DNA from: Algibacter amylolyticus | GTDB taxonomy: Bacteria; Bacteroidota; Bacteroidia; Flavobacteriales; Flavobacteriaceae | Reading direction: 5' to 3' | NCBI RefSeq assembly: GCF_014202225.1 | Contig: NZ_JACHGE010000001.1 | Span: 105,320 to 169,319, forward strand | DNA length: 64,000 bases | In this document: piece after piece, positions 51,815-60,820 of the stretch | Layout: each line of letters begins with the position of its first letter | Position numbering within the stretch: position 1 is the first letter of the stretch | Program-made: the position numbers and the translations under genes | Notes under the pieces: model-generated | Databases searched by the model: none | What the model was told of the DNA's origin: nothing | The model's input: only the letters and a program-made list of their open reading frames with translations

Positions 51815-51834
51815 ATTCCCGCCTACGCAGGAAT
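51815..51834. repeat. Dispersed repeat family 2, copy 7 (one mismatch)
   Basis: ATTCCCGC, CTAC, GCAGGAAT: seven of eight pairs. It lies one base behind the DUF4254 stop (minus strand). Confidence 0.8.
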
Positions 51835-51835
51835 T

Positions 51836-52441
51836 CTATTTTTGTGAACGAAGTACTGGATTTAGTTCATCGTCATTGTACATTTTCATTTGCTTATACA
51901 CTTTCATGTATTTATCACCTGATTCAATATCACTTAAAAGCGTATCAATAGCTATTGATAAATCTACGCGTTGCTCTAACAAAATATCTAACTTTTTCTG
52001 GCAAGCGGCTTTGTGTTCCGCGGAAGCATCATTACGAGTTGCTTCCTCATTCATATGATACACTTTTAAGGCTAAAATAGATAATCTATCGACTCCCCAA
52101 GCTGGACTTTCGGTATTAATAGTAGCGCCTGGTTTTACAGTAGCTCCCTTATATTTTTCTAAGAAATAGCTATCAATATATTCCACCATATCGGTTCTAT
52201 CTTGATTTGAAGCATCAATTTTACGTTTTAAAGTTAATGCTGCAACAGGATCTATTTGGGGATCGCGAATAATGTCTTCATAATGCCATTGTACCGTATC
52301 AATCCAACATTTTCTATATAATAAATGCTCTAATAAATCGCTTTCTGGATAAGCATTTTCAAATGGTTGATCTACAGTGTTAATAATGTGATATTTTTCA
52401 ATAACCTCTTGAAAAATTTTGTTAGCTTTATTTGTAAACAT
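51836..52441 (-). CDS. DUF4254 family protein
   Basis: The 201-residue soluble protein matches DUF4254 by its helical layout and by the segments YHIINTVDQPFENAYPESDLLEHLLYRKCWIDTVQWHYED and INTESPAWGVDRLSILALKVYHMNEEA. The function of the family is unknown. It is commonly beside GT9-type glycosyltransferases in Bacteroidota, as here, where it lies 39 bases upstream on the same strand, so it may help LPS core synthesis. No catalytic motif is obvious; several conserved His and Asp (HLLYRK, QWHYED) could bind metal. Confidence 0.85.
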   Translation of the reverse strand: MFTNKANKIFQEVIEKYHIINTVDQPFENAYPESDLLEHLLYRKCWIDTVQWHYEDIIRDPQIDPVAALTLKRKIDASNQDRTDMVEYIDSYFLEKYKGATVKPGATINTESPAWGVDRLSILALKVYHMNEEATRNDASAEHKAACQKKLDILLEQRVDLSIAIDTLLSDIESGDKYMKVYKQMKMYNDDELNPVLRSQK

Positions 52442-52576
52442 ATTCTTTGATTTTTATAATGCGAAATTACATAAATTATCTAAGATTTTTAAATTTATAA
52501 AACCCTGAAAAAGGGTGATAATTAAATTTTTAATTGTGATTCATTAACTTTACTATCAAAATTTAGATTTTCACCT

Positions 52577-53236
52577 ATGACAATTCATAATTTATCACTT
52601 AAAAACTCCATTTTAAATAAATTTATAGCTGAAATTAGAGCTGTTAATATTCAAAAGGATAGTATGCGTTTTAGAAGAAACATTGAGCGTATTGGAGAAA
52701 TTTTGGGTTACGAAATGAGTAAAACTTTAAGTTTTAATTCTGAAACAATTGAAACCCCTTTGGGACAAAGCCATATAGATTTACCAAATAATGAGGTTGT
52801 GTTGTGTTCTATTTTGCGAGCCGGTGTGCCATTACACAACGGATTACTAAATTATTTTGATGGTGCTGAGAATGCCTTTATTTCTGCATATAGACACCAT
52901 AAACACAATCCTGAAAGTTTTGAGATTATTGTAGAATACTTAGCTTGCCCAAGTTTGGAAGGTAAAACCCTTATTCTTGCCGACCCTATGCTAGCTACCG
53001 GACAATCGATGCTAGCCACTTTTGAAGCCTTAAAACCATTTGGAACACCTAAAGAAATTCATTTAATTAGTGTTATTGGCGCACAGGAAGGCGTTGATTT
53101 TGTAGCGCAACATTTTGATAAAAACACACATTTATGGATCGCCACTATTGATGACACCTTAAACGACAAGGGGTATATTGTTCCTGGACTTGGCGATGCT
53201 GGCGATTTAGCGTTTGGCAAAAAACTACAACAATAA
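52577..53236 (+). CDS. upp: Uracil phosphoribosyltransferase
   Basis: The 219-residue protein has the PRPP-binding motif ILADPMLATGQSMLA, the uracil-side region RAGVPLHNGLL and the C-terminal GYIVPGLGDAGDLAFG, all characteristic of Upp. It converts uracil and PRPP into UMP in pyrimidine salvage. The protein belongs to the slightly longer Bacteroidota form. The gene end overlaps the end of the convergent DUF6427 gene by 12 bases, which leaves no terminator between them. Confidence 0.94.
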   Translation: MTIHNLSLKNSILNKFIAEIRAVNIQKDSMRFRRNIERIGEILGYEMSKTLSFNSETIETPLGQSHIDLPNNEVVLCSILRAGVPLHNGLLNYFDGAENAFISAYRHHKHNPESFEIIVEYLACPSLEGKTLILADPMLATGQSMLATFEALKPFGTPKEIHLISVIGAQEGVDFVAQHFDKNTHLWIATIDDTLNDKGYIVPGLGDAGDLAFGKKLQQ

Positions 53237-54148
53237 CAAGGTAAAAGGCAGTAAAATTAACACACCTAAAAAGAGTTCTTTAAACCATTTATCGGGTATA
53301 ATTTCTATATAATTGGCTATAATAATAGCTAGAGGTGCAAATAAAAATAAAAACTCGCTTCCGTTTTTTCCTGGAGCTAGTATTACTATTATAAAACCAA
53401 TTATTGCAGCTAAAATGATGGTTTTAAACGATGCTCTAAATACTTTTTTTTGCTTTTTAATATTATTTAAATAATAAATTGAAGACCAAATACCAAAGGA
53501 TAGCAAGACTGTAATAGAAATTAAATATGCTGCAGAATTATAATTACTAAAATCGTAACTAATTTGCGGATTCCAATTAATCAGGTCGAAATAATTATCG
53601 AATATCAGTATTGATACACTACAGCTTATAATTAAAATCGTTACAACACCTAAAAATGGTATTAACCAATGGCGAATATTATTATCGGTATACAACACAA
53701 GCGATAACAAGATTAGAACAAAAAACAGAATGGACCAGAAGTAAAAAAGGGATGCTAAAGCAATCCAGAAAGCGGCATCAAAAAGCTTTTTCTTAATGTT
53801 TTTTGGGGAGCGCATACTTACTATCCGCCTTAACCCAAGTAAAACAAAAAAGTTTGAAAATAACACATTTCCATTACTTGTTGTTTGGGTAATAAATAGC
53901 AAAAAAAGACTAAACAATAGGACTTCGTAGCTATTTCTATTGGTTAAATTGTTTTTGTTGGCTATAAAACTTAAAAGCAAAATACAGGAATAAACAACAA
54001 AAACTAGTACCGTTTGCTTTAGTATATAATCGAGGTTTATCCCACCATTTACCAGGTAAATTCTAGCATTTACAAAAGCTAAAAGCACTATAAAAAAAAC
54101 AACAACAAAATATATTGGTTTAGATTTATTAAAAAAACTTGTAATCAT
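53225..54148 (-). CDS. DUF6427 family multi-pass membrane protein
   Basis: The 307-residue protein has about nine hydrophobic helices and a start MITSFFNKSKPIYFVVVFFIVLLAF. It matches the flavobacterial DUF6427 group, in which the gene lies between upp and purD with a small DUF6341 gene, exactly as here. Function is unknown. It shares a 73-base intergenic region with the divergent DUF6341 gene. The Phe, Leu, Ile and Asn content is high, and nothing catalytic is recognisable. Confidence 0.78.
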   Translation of the reverse strand: MITSFFNKSKPIYFVVVFFIVLLAFVNARIYLVNGGINLDYILKQTVLVFVVYSCILLLSFIANKNNLTNRNSYEVLLFSLFLLFITQTTSNGNVLFSNFFVLLGLRRIVSMRSPKNIKKKLFDAAFWIALASLFYFWSILFFVLILLSLVLYTDNNIRHWLIPFLGVVTILIISCSVSILIFDNYFDLINWNPQISYDFSNYNSAAYLISITVLLSFGIWSSIYYLNNIKKQKKVFRASFKTIILAAIIGFIIVILAPGKNGSEFLFLFAPLAIIIANYIEIIPDKWFKELFLGVLILLPFTLLLL

Positions 54149-54168
54149 TAACTGTTTTTGTATTTTTG
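54139..54168 (+). promoter_or_regulatory. Promoter of the DUF6341 gene
   Basis: TTG (54139-54141), 19 bases, then TATTTTTG (54161-54168) followed by C: a full match with optimal spacing, 53 bases before the ATG. The -33 element overlaps the start of the divergent DUF6427 coding region. Confidence 0.75.
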
Positions 54169-54221
54169 CTATGTAAATATACTAACTAAAAAATGGTTGG
54201 TAAATAATAAACAAACACAAA

Positions 54222-54449
54222 ATGAAAGATTTCTTTTACGCAATACAGGATTTATTTGTTAATGTTCTTTTTGCTCCTATGGATGTTATAAGAGCATTAG
54301 AACTAGAAAACTGGTTTGCTGCAAATACAATTTCTTGGATTTTTATTGTTATTTGTATTGTAGCTATGGTTTACTGGATGCTACAACTTAAAATATTTAG
54401 TGATAACAATGAAGAGGATAAAAGTATATCTTCTCATTCTTTCCTATAA
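54222..54449 (+). CDS. DUF6341 family small membrane protein
   Basis: The 75-residue protein starts MKDFFYAIQDLFVNVLFAPMDVIRALELENWFAAN, then one membrane helix (about 37-56, ISWIFIVICIVAMVYWML) and an acidic end. This agrees with the flavobacterial DUF6341 family found next to DUF6427 and purD. A perfect promoter lies upstream, so it is expressed on its own. The last six bases overlap the end of the convergent purD gene. Function is unknown. Confidence 0.78.
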   Translation: MKDFFYAIQDLFVNVLFAPMDVIRALELENWFAANTISWIFIVICIVAMVYWMLQLKIFSDNNEEDKSISSHSFL

Positions 54450-55715
54450 ATCGAATCCAATATCTTTACGATAATACATCTTATCAAAATGTAGTTTTTC
54501 TATACTTTGGTAAGATTTTTTTATGGCCTCTTGGTACGTATTTCCATATGACGTTATAGCCATAACTCGCCCACCAGAAGTAACTATTTTCCCATCTTTA
54601 ATTTGCGCTCCTGCATGAAAGGGAATAGAATCTACAATACTTTTAACACCAGTAATTTCTTTACCTTTTTCATAAGCTTCAGGGTAACCACCAGACACTG
54701 TCATTATAGTAGTGGCTGCACGCTCATCAATTTCGACATCAATGTTATTTAAAGTTCCATTAGCCATGGCTTGTAGAATTTCAACAAAATCATTTTTCAA
54801 TCTTGGTAAAACAACTTCGGTTTCTGGGTCGCCCATACGTACATTGTACTCAATAACTTTAGGATCGTCTCCAACTTTAATTAGTCCAATAAAAACAAAA
54901 CCAACATAAGGCAGTTTGTCCTTTTTAAAACCAGAGATTGTTGGTTTTACAATGCGCTCTTCAATTTTGTTAAGAAACTCATCGGTAGCAAAAGGTACTG
55001 GAGAAACCGCTCCCATACCACCTGTGTTTAATCCTGTATCGCCTTCGCCAATACGCTTATAATCTTTAGCTGTTGGTAAAATTTTATAATGCTCGCCATC
55101 GGTTAATACAAAACAACTTAGCTCTATACCATCTAAAAACTCTTCAATTACCACTTTTGTACTTGCTTCACCAAATTTAGCATCAACAAGCATACTTTTT
55201 AATTCAGCTTTAGCTTCATTAATATCATTTAAAATAACAACACCTTTACCTGCTGCTAATCCATCGGCCTTTAAAACATACGGCGCATTTAAAGTTTCTA
55301 AAAAAGTATAGCCTTTCTCAACGGTTTCTTTAGTAAAACTTTCGTAGGCGGCAGTTGGTATATTATGGCGGTATAAAAACTCTTTTGCAAACTCTTTACT
55401 TCCTTCTAATTCAGCAGCAGCCTTTTGTGGTCCAATTACAGATACATGTTTAATAGCATCATCATTTAAAAAGAAATCATGAACTCCTTGCACTAGTGGA
55501 TCTTCTGGTCCAACAACCACTAAATTTATATTATTACTAAGTACCAGTTCCTTTATAGCCGGAAAATCTGTTACACCAATATTTACGTTTGTCGCTATTT
55601 CATTAGTACCAGAGTTTCCTGGTGCTACAAATAGTTTATCGCATTTTGGGCTTTGAGCTATTTTCCAAGCAAAAGTGTGTTCTCTTCCTCCAGAACCAAG
55701 TATTAAAATATTCAT
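54444..55715 (-). CDS. purD: Phosphoribosylamine--glycine ligase
   Basis: The 423-residue ATP-grasp enzyme starts NILILGSGGREHTFAWKIAQSP, and contains the ATP-grasp segments VLKADGLAAGKGVVIL and VIEEFLDGIELSCFVL and the substrate region GDTGLNTGGMGAVSPVPF. It joins phosphoribosylamine and glycine to GAR in purine synthesis. Length is normal. A TATTTTTG element (minus strand, 55739-55746) is placed 24 bases upstream. No other purine gene is adjacent, as is frequent in this group. Confidence 0.97.
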   Translation of the reverse strand: MNILILGSGGREHTFAWKIAQSPKCDKLFVAPGNSGTNEIATNVNIGVTDFPAIKELVLSNNINLVVVGPEDPLVQGVHDFFLNDDAIKHVSVIGPQKAAAELEGSKEFAKEFLYRHNIPTAAYESFTKETVEKGYTFLETLNAPYVLKADGLAAGKGVVILNDINEAKAELKSMLVDAKFGEASTKVVIEEFLDGIELSCFVLTDGEHYKILPTAKDYKRIGEGDTGLNTGGMGAVSPVPFATDEFLNKIEERIVKPTISGFKKDKLPYVGFVFIGLIKVGDDPKVIEYNVRMGDPETEVVLPRLKNDFVEILQAMANGTLNNIDVEIDERAATTIMTVSGGYPEAYEKGKEITGVKSIVDSIPFHAGAQIKDGKIVTSGGRVMAITSYGNTYQEAIKKSYQSIEKLHFDKMYYRKDIGFDL

Positions 55716-55738
55716 AGTAATAGTATAAGTTATTTGCG

Positions 55739-55746
55739 CAAAAATA
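55739..55746 (-). promoter_or_regulatory. Putative -7 element for purD
   Basis: Minus-strand TATTTTTG followed by CGC, an exact TAnnTTTG, 24 bases before the ATG. No PurR-like operator or riboswitch is evident. Confidence 0.45.
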
Positions 55747-55898
55747 AAATTAATGCTTCTAATTCACGAATATTTTTTATTTACTTTACATAAAATACTA
55801 ACTTTAAATAATTGTGTTGCTAAAAGTGTTCTTCGCTAAAGCATTTATAATTATTTTTGATTTTCGTGCATTATTAAATAATTCAGCCCTTTTTTAAC

Positions 55899-57218
55899 TT
55901 GAATCTATTCGACTTTTCATTACAATTAAATGGTTTTCCTATTAAGGAGGCTAGAACTGTATTAAAATCAATTCAAGATATAGATGAAAAAGATTTTGCA
56001 GCACATGTAGAAGAGAAAAAACAAGATATAGTTGCATTTCACCTAAAAAACAATCCTTATTACAAAACCTTTTTAAAGGATATAGATACTTCAGATTGGA
56101 ACAACATTCCTGTTTTAACAAAACAAGATTTACAAAAACCCTTAGAGGAACGACTTACAAAACATTATACCAAATTTGATATTTATATTAATAAAACATC
56201 AGGATCGTCTGGAACGCCTTTTGTTTTTGCCAAAGATAAATTTAGTCACGCCTTAACTTGGGCTATTATTCAAAACCGTTTTGGTTGGTATAATTTAGAT
56301 TTTAACACATCGAAACAAGCTCGTTTTTATGGTATTCCTTTAGATAAAAAAGGATATTACAAAGAACGTTTTAAGGATAAACTTAGTCGCAGATTTCGAT
56401 TTTCGGTATTCGATTTAAGCGCAGCGGCTTTCGAAAAACATCTTCAAAAATTCACAAAAACCCCTTTCGAATATCTTAATGGCTATACAAGCTCAATTGT
56501 ACAATTTGCTAAATTTCTTCAAGATAAAAATCTTGTTTTAAAAACCATTTGCCCGACATTAAAAGCCTGTATTGTGACTTCTGAAATGTTATTTGACCAT
56601 GATAAGAAGCTCATGGAAACCCAATTTGGAGTGCCAATAATTAACGAATATGGCGCTTCGGAATTAGATTTAATAGCCTTTGAAAACCCCAACGGGAACT
56701 GGCAAGTTAATAGCGAATCTCTTTATGTTGAAATTCTTGATGACAATAATTCTGTTTTGCCTTACGGCGAAGAAGGCCGTATTGTAATTACTTCGCTTTA
56801 CAATAAAGCACACCCATTTATTAGATATGACATTGGCGATGTTGGAATTCTATCTACAAAAAGTACAGCTAAAACTCCTATTCTTGAAAAACTAATAGGA
56901 AGAACTAATGATATTGCTATTTTAGCAAGCGGAAAAAAAGCTGCAGGATTAACTTTTTACTACATTACAAAAAGTATTATTGAAGATGACGGAAATGTAA
57001 AAGAGTTTATAATTGAACAACATAAACTAGATACTTTTAAGATTATTTATGTTAGTACTGAACCCCTTTTAGAAGAAAAGATAAAAACTATAACCATCGA
57101 AATGGAAAATTACCTTGAAAAAGGACTACAAATTCAGTTTGAAAGACAAGATAAATTAATTCGCTCAAAAAGTGGTAAATTAAAGCAGTTTACATCCTAC
57201 TTAAACCAAGATATATGA
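55899..57218 (+). CDS. CapK/phenylacetate-CoA ligase-like adenylate-forming enzyme, TTG start
   Basis: The 439-residue protein belongs to the adenylate-forming superfamily by the motif NKTSGSSGTPFVFAKD and by NEYGASELD and HPFIRYDIGDVG. In polysaccharide loci such CapK-like enzymes are thought to activate an acid for attachment to a glycan, or to be part of teichuronic-type modification. The only start that fits the family N-terminus is TTG at 55899, since no ATG lies nearby in frame. The gene overlaps wecB by four bases. A TATTTTTG element lies at 55852-55859. The acid substrate is not predicted. Confidence 0.85.
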   Translation: MNLFDFSLQLNGFPIKEARTVLKSIQDIDEKDFAAHVEEKKQDIVAFHLKNNPYYKTFLKDIDTSDWNNIPVLTKQDLQKPLEERLTKHYTKFDIYINKTSGSSGTPFVFAKDKFSHALTWAIIQNRFGWYNLDFNTSKQARFYGIPLDKKGYYKERFKDKLSRRFRFSVFDLSAAAFEKHLQKFTKTPFEYLNGYTSSIVQFAKFLQDKNLVLKTICPTLKACIVTSEMLFDHDKKLMETQFGVPIINEYGASELDLIAFENPNGNWQVNSESLYVEILDDNNSVLPYGEEGRIVITSLYNKAHPFIRYDIGDVGILSTKSTAKTPILEKLIGRTNDIAILASGKKAAGLTFYYITKSIIEDDGNVKEFIIEQHKLDTFKIIYVSTEPLLEEKIKTITIEMENYLEKGLQIQFERQDKLIRSKSGKLKQFTSYLNQDI

Positions 57219-58300
57219 ATATTACCATAGTTGCAGGTGCCAGACCAAATTTTATGAAAATTGCGCCCATTATTGAAGCTATTCAAAACAAAAAAAAAGA
57301 AGGTTTTAATATTAATTATAGGCTTGTACATACCGGGCAGCATTATGATAAAAACTTAAGCGGAACTTTTTTTGAAGAATTAAACATACCACTACCCGAT
57401 AGTAATTTAGAAGTAAAAAGCGGTACTCAAGCAGAACAAACTGCAGCCATAATGATTGGTTTTGAAAACGAATTAATGGTAAATAAATGTGATTTAGTAA
57501 TGGTTGTTGGAGATGTAACCTCAACAATGGCTTGTACAATAGTTGCTAAAAAAGCAGGTATTAAAGTAGCACATGTTGAAGCCGGAATTCGTTCTGGAGA
57601 TATGGATATGCCTGAAGAAATTAATAGAATAGTTACAGATAGTTTAACAGATTATTTTTTTACAACATCCACGTATGCGAACAAAAACTTAAGTGCATTA
57701 GGTGTTCCAGAATCTAAAGTGTTTTTTGTTGGAAACGTTATGATTGATACGTTACTTAAAAATAAAAGTAGATTAGCAAAACCTTCGCTTTGGGATGATT
57801 TAAATTTATCTGAAAAGAAGTATATGGTTATGACGCTTCACAGACCTAGTAATGTTGATGAAGAACAGCAATTAAAAAAGCTGATAACACAAATTGTAAC
57901 TTTAGGAAAAGATTACCCTATTATTTTCCCAGTGCATCCTAGAACAAAAAAGCTTTTAAGCAACCTCAACCTAAATTTTGACAACCTATATTATGTAAAC
58001 CCTTTAGGCTATTTAGAATTTAATTATTTGGTTAAAAATGCCTTGGCTGTTATAACGGATTCTGGCGGTATTACAGAAGAAACTACCGTTATGAATGTGC
58101 CTTGTATAACCTTGCGAGATAGCACCGAACGTCCTGAAACCTGCGATATTGGAACAAATATTTTAGTTGGCAGTGACCCTGAAAAAATTAAAAATGCTTT
58201 TAATATTCTATTATCTGGCACTTGGAAACAAGGCGTAACACCCCAGTTGTGGGATGGAAATACCGCAAAACGTATAGTACATCATTTAGTATCTATTTAA
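57215..58300 (+). CDS. wecB: UDP-N-acetylglucosamine 2-epimerase (non-hydrolysing)
   Basis: The 361-residue protein has the family features AGARPNFMKIAPI, HVEAGIRSGDMDMPEEINR, LTLHRPSNVD-type segment (here MTLHRPSNVDEE) and ITDSGGITEETTVMNVPC. It interconverts UDP-GlcNAc and UDP-ManNAc. Its ATG overlaps the stop of the CapK-like gene (ATGA) and the next gene starts two or eight bases later, so three genes form one transcript. A ManNAc-dehydrogenase (wecC) is not next to it, although the Ugd at 61.8 kb could accept other substrates. So the ManNAc may be used unoxidised. Confidence 0.93.
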   Translation: MNITIVAGARPNFMKIAPIIEAIQNKKKEGFNINYRLVHTGQHYDKNLSGTFFEELNIPLPDSNLEVKSGTQAEQTAAIMIGFENELMVNKCDLVMVVGDVTSTMACTIVAKKAGIKVAHVEAGIRSGDMDMPEEINRIVTDSLTDYFFTTSTYANKNLSALGVPESKVFFVGNVMIDTLLKNKSRLAKPSLWDDLNLSEKKYMVMTLHRPSNVDEEQQLKKLITQIVTLGKDYPIIFPVHPRTKKLLSNLNLNFDNLYYVNPLGYLEFNYLVKNALAVITDSGGITEETTVMNVPCITLRDSTERPETCDIGTNILVGSDPEKIKNAFNILLSGTWKQGVTPQLWDGNTAKRIVHHLVSI

Positions 58301-58307
58301 ATTGGAT

Positions 58308-59471
58308 ATGAAAGACCTACTTATCATAACAAATTATTTTCCTCCTGAAACTGGAGCGGCATCAAATCGTATTTTTCATTTATCTGAAGGCTTACAAAAA
58401 CACAATTTTAATGTTTCCGTTTTAACCCCTTTACCAAATTACCCTAAAGGCAGAGTATTTAAAGACTATAGAGGGCGATTTAAGCAAACTTCTGTAGAAA
58501 ATGACATAACCATACATAGGCTGTGGATTTACGCTAGTAATTCAAAGAATAAACTACTGCGCCTAATTGCCATGTTATCTTATAGTTTCAGTTTGATTTG
58601 GTTTTTTATGTGGAATAAAATTCCTGAAACAGTAGTTATACAATCGCCACCTTTACTTGTGGCTTTTACCTCAGTTTTATTTCTGCGTTCTAAAAAGAGA
58701 AAACTCATTTTAAATGTTAGCGATTTATGGCCACTTGCTGGCTTAGAGTTAGGCGCCTTAAAAAAGAATTTTAGCTATAGAATACTTGAAAAAATCGAGC
58801 GTTTTAATTATAAACATGCCGATTTAATTCTCGGACAAAGCGATGAAATACTAACCCATGTAAAATCGCTTTATAGTAAAAAAGAAATATTCTTATATCG
58901 TAATTATCCGGATTTTAAAGCACAGGCACCAAACCAAGAAATACAAACTTCAGAAAAACTAAAAATAGTATATGCAGGCCTATTAGGGATTGCCCAAGGT
59001 ATTTTAAAACTCTGCGAGCATTTAGACTATTCTAAAATTCAACTTCATATTTACGGCGCTGGTGCTGAGCAACTTGCTATTCAATATTTAATTAAAAATA
59101 AACCAGAACTAGATATTATATATCATGGCGAAGTTTCTAGACAAGAACTTCATAGCGTTTTAACTCAATACGATATCACTATAATTCCTTTACTTAATAG
59201 AATTTATGGTTCTGTACCTTCTAAAATATTCGAATATGCACGTTTAGGTATGCCTATGCTTTATTTTGGTGGTGGTGAAGGTGAAACGGTAATAAATAAA
59301 TATGAGCTTGGTTGGGTTGCTAATGCCGGTGACTATGCTGAATTAAATACAGTAATATCAAATTTAGATAGATCAAAGTTGTCTTTAAAAAACAGAATTA
59401 AAATACAAAATATAGCATTTACAAATTTTGATTTTAATATTCAGTTAAAACAACTAATTGAAGTGATTTAA
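58308..59471 (+). CDS. Glycosyltransferase family 4 (WbuB-like)
   Basis: I prefer the ATG at 58308 over the TTG at 58302. The 387-residue protein has the GT4 N-terminal pattern YFPPETGAASNRIFHLSEGL and the C-terminal donor-binding region IIPLLNRIYGSVPSKIFEYARLGMPML. The best likeness is WbuB-like transferases of O-antigen or colanic-type pathways, often using FucNAc or ManNAc derivatives. It closes the plus-strand arm of the polysaccharide locus; its last four bases overlap the end of the convergent sugar transferase gene. The sugar is not determined. Confidence 0.88.
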   Translation: MKDLLIITNYFPPETGAASNRIFHLSEGLQKHNFNVSVLTPLPNYPKGRVFKDYRGRFKQTSVENDITIHRLWIYASNSKNKLLRLIAMLSYSFSLIWFFMWNKIPETVVIQSPPLLVAFTSVLFLRSKKRKLILNVSDLWPLAGLELGALKKNFSYRILEKIERFNYKHADLILGQSDEILTHVKSLYSKKEIFLYRNYPDFKAQAPNQEIQTSEKLKIVYAGLLGIAQGILKLCEHLDYSKIQLHIYGAGAEQLAIQYLIKNKPELDIIYHGEVSRQELHSVLTQYDITIIPLLNRIYGSVPSKIFEYARLGMPMLYFGGGEGETVINKYELGWVANAGDYAELNTVISNLDRSKLSLKNRIKIQNIAFTNFDFNIQLKQLIEVI

Positions 59472-60820
59472 TAAGCTTTCTCTTCGCCTTTTACGGCATT
59501 AGTAAATGTTTGGATAGCGATTTTAATATCTAATAACAACGACCAATTTTCAATGTAAAATATATCATACTTTACGCGGTTAATAATATCTTTATCGGTC
59601 TCTATCTCTCCTCTAAACCCACTTACTTGAGCCAAACCTGTAATACCTGGCTTAACAAAATGGCGCACCATAAACTTATCAATTCGTTGCGCATACATAT
59701 TAGTATGACTTACCATGTGTGGTCTTGGTCCAACCACCGACATATCACCAAACAGCACATTAAAGAACTGTGGCAACTCATCAATACTTGTTTTCCTTAT
59801 AAAAGCTCCCATTTTAGTAACTCTTAAATCACCTTTAGTTGCTTGGTGTAAATTTGCATCTTTATTAGGAGTCATAGATCTAAACTTATAACAATCAAAC
59901 TCTTTATAATTAAAACCGTTTCTAGATTGTTTAAAAAACACGGGGCCTTTTGACTCCAACTTAATTAGTAAGGCTATAATTGGGGTTAACCAAGACAATA
60001 CAAAAACGATAATAAATAATGAAAAAACTATATCGAAAAGGCGTTTAACTAACTTACTAAATGGCTCTTGCAGAGGAATTGCTCTTATTGATAGTATTGG
60101 AATATAATCATAATATTCATACTTAAGTTTTTTGGAATATATCTCCTTATTGTCTGGAATGAATTTAAGTTCACGTAAGTTATTATCGGCAAAGTCAATT
60201 AACCTATTAATTTGCTTATTAGATAATTCTGAAACGGAAAAATATATTTCATCTATGTTGTTTTCTATAATATAGTTAAAACAGTTATCTAAAGAAAACT
60301 CTTTATCTTTAATACTAAATTGGGCTTCAAACTTATACCCATAATCTAACCTTGTATTAAACGTTTTTATAAGTTGTCTAGCCTTATCATTGCAACCAAT
60401 TACAATAACCTTTCTATTATTACCTCTTAATACCGTCCTATATTTTTTTAATAAAAACGTAGTTAAAAATTTAAATATAAATATTAGTAAAAACACAAGC
60501 AACAAATAATTACCTAGTGCAAAACGGCTTACGTTGGGTTGTTTAAAAAAACCAATAAAAGCGTATAGCACTATTGTAAAAAGTATTATTTGCTTAAATA
60601 ATAATGGAATAATTTGAATTAATCGTGTATGTCTTTGTACTTCGTAAAAATGATTTTTTATTGCAATTATCATCCACGACAAGGATATGTATAAACAGAA
60701 TATATAAATATTCTTTAAATTTATATCAAAATAAAACACAGCCGCATTAATAATGACTAAATCGATAAACCCAAAGAGTGGTTTTATTAAACTAGAATAT
60801 CTTCCTTTTTTGTAGTTCAC
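59468..60820 (-). CDS. Polyprenyl-phosphate sugar transferase (WcaJ/initiating glycosyltransferase)
   Basis: The 450-residue protein has four to five N-terminal membrane helices, a central Rossmann-like region (NRKVIVIGCNDKARQLI) and the C-terminal bacterial sugar transferase domain starting VKRLFDIVFSLFIIVF and containing KLESKGPVFFKQSRNG, CYKFRSM, KTSIDELPQF and VGPRPHMVSH. It moves hexose-1-phosphate from UDP-sugar to undecaprenyl phosphate, starting a repeat unit. The gene follows Uxs by 0 bases (60820/60821), so ugd, uxs and this gene form one unit. Confidence 0.93.
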   Translation of the reverse strand: MNYKKGRYSSLIKPLFGFIDLVIINAAVFYFDINLKNIYIFCLYISLSWMIIAIKNHFYEVQRHTRLIQIIPLLFKQIILFTIVLYAFIGFFKQPNVSRFALGNYLLLVFLLIFIFKFLTTFLLKKYRTVLRGNNRKVIVIGCNDKARQLIKTFNTRLDYGYKFEAQFSIKDKEFSLDNCFNYIIENNIDEIYFSVSELSNKQINRLIDFADNNLRELKFIPDNKEIYSKKLKYEYYDYIPILSIRAIPLQEPFSKLVKRLFDIVFSLFIIVFVLSWLTPIIALLIKLESKGPVFFKQSRNGFNYKEFDCYKFRSMTPNKDANLHQATKGDLRVTKMGAFIRKTSIDELPQFFNVLFGDMSVVGPRPHMVSHTNMYAQRIDKFMVRHFVKPGITGLAQVSGFRGEIETDKDIINRVKYDIFYIENWSLLLDIKIAIQTFTNAVKGEEKAY

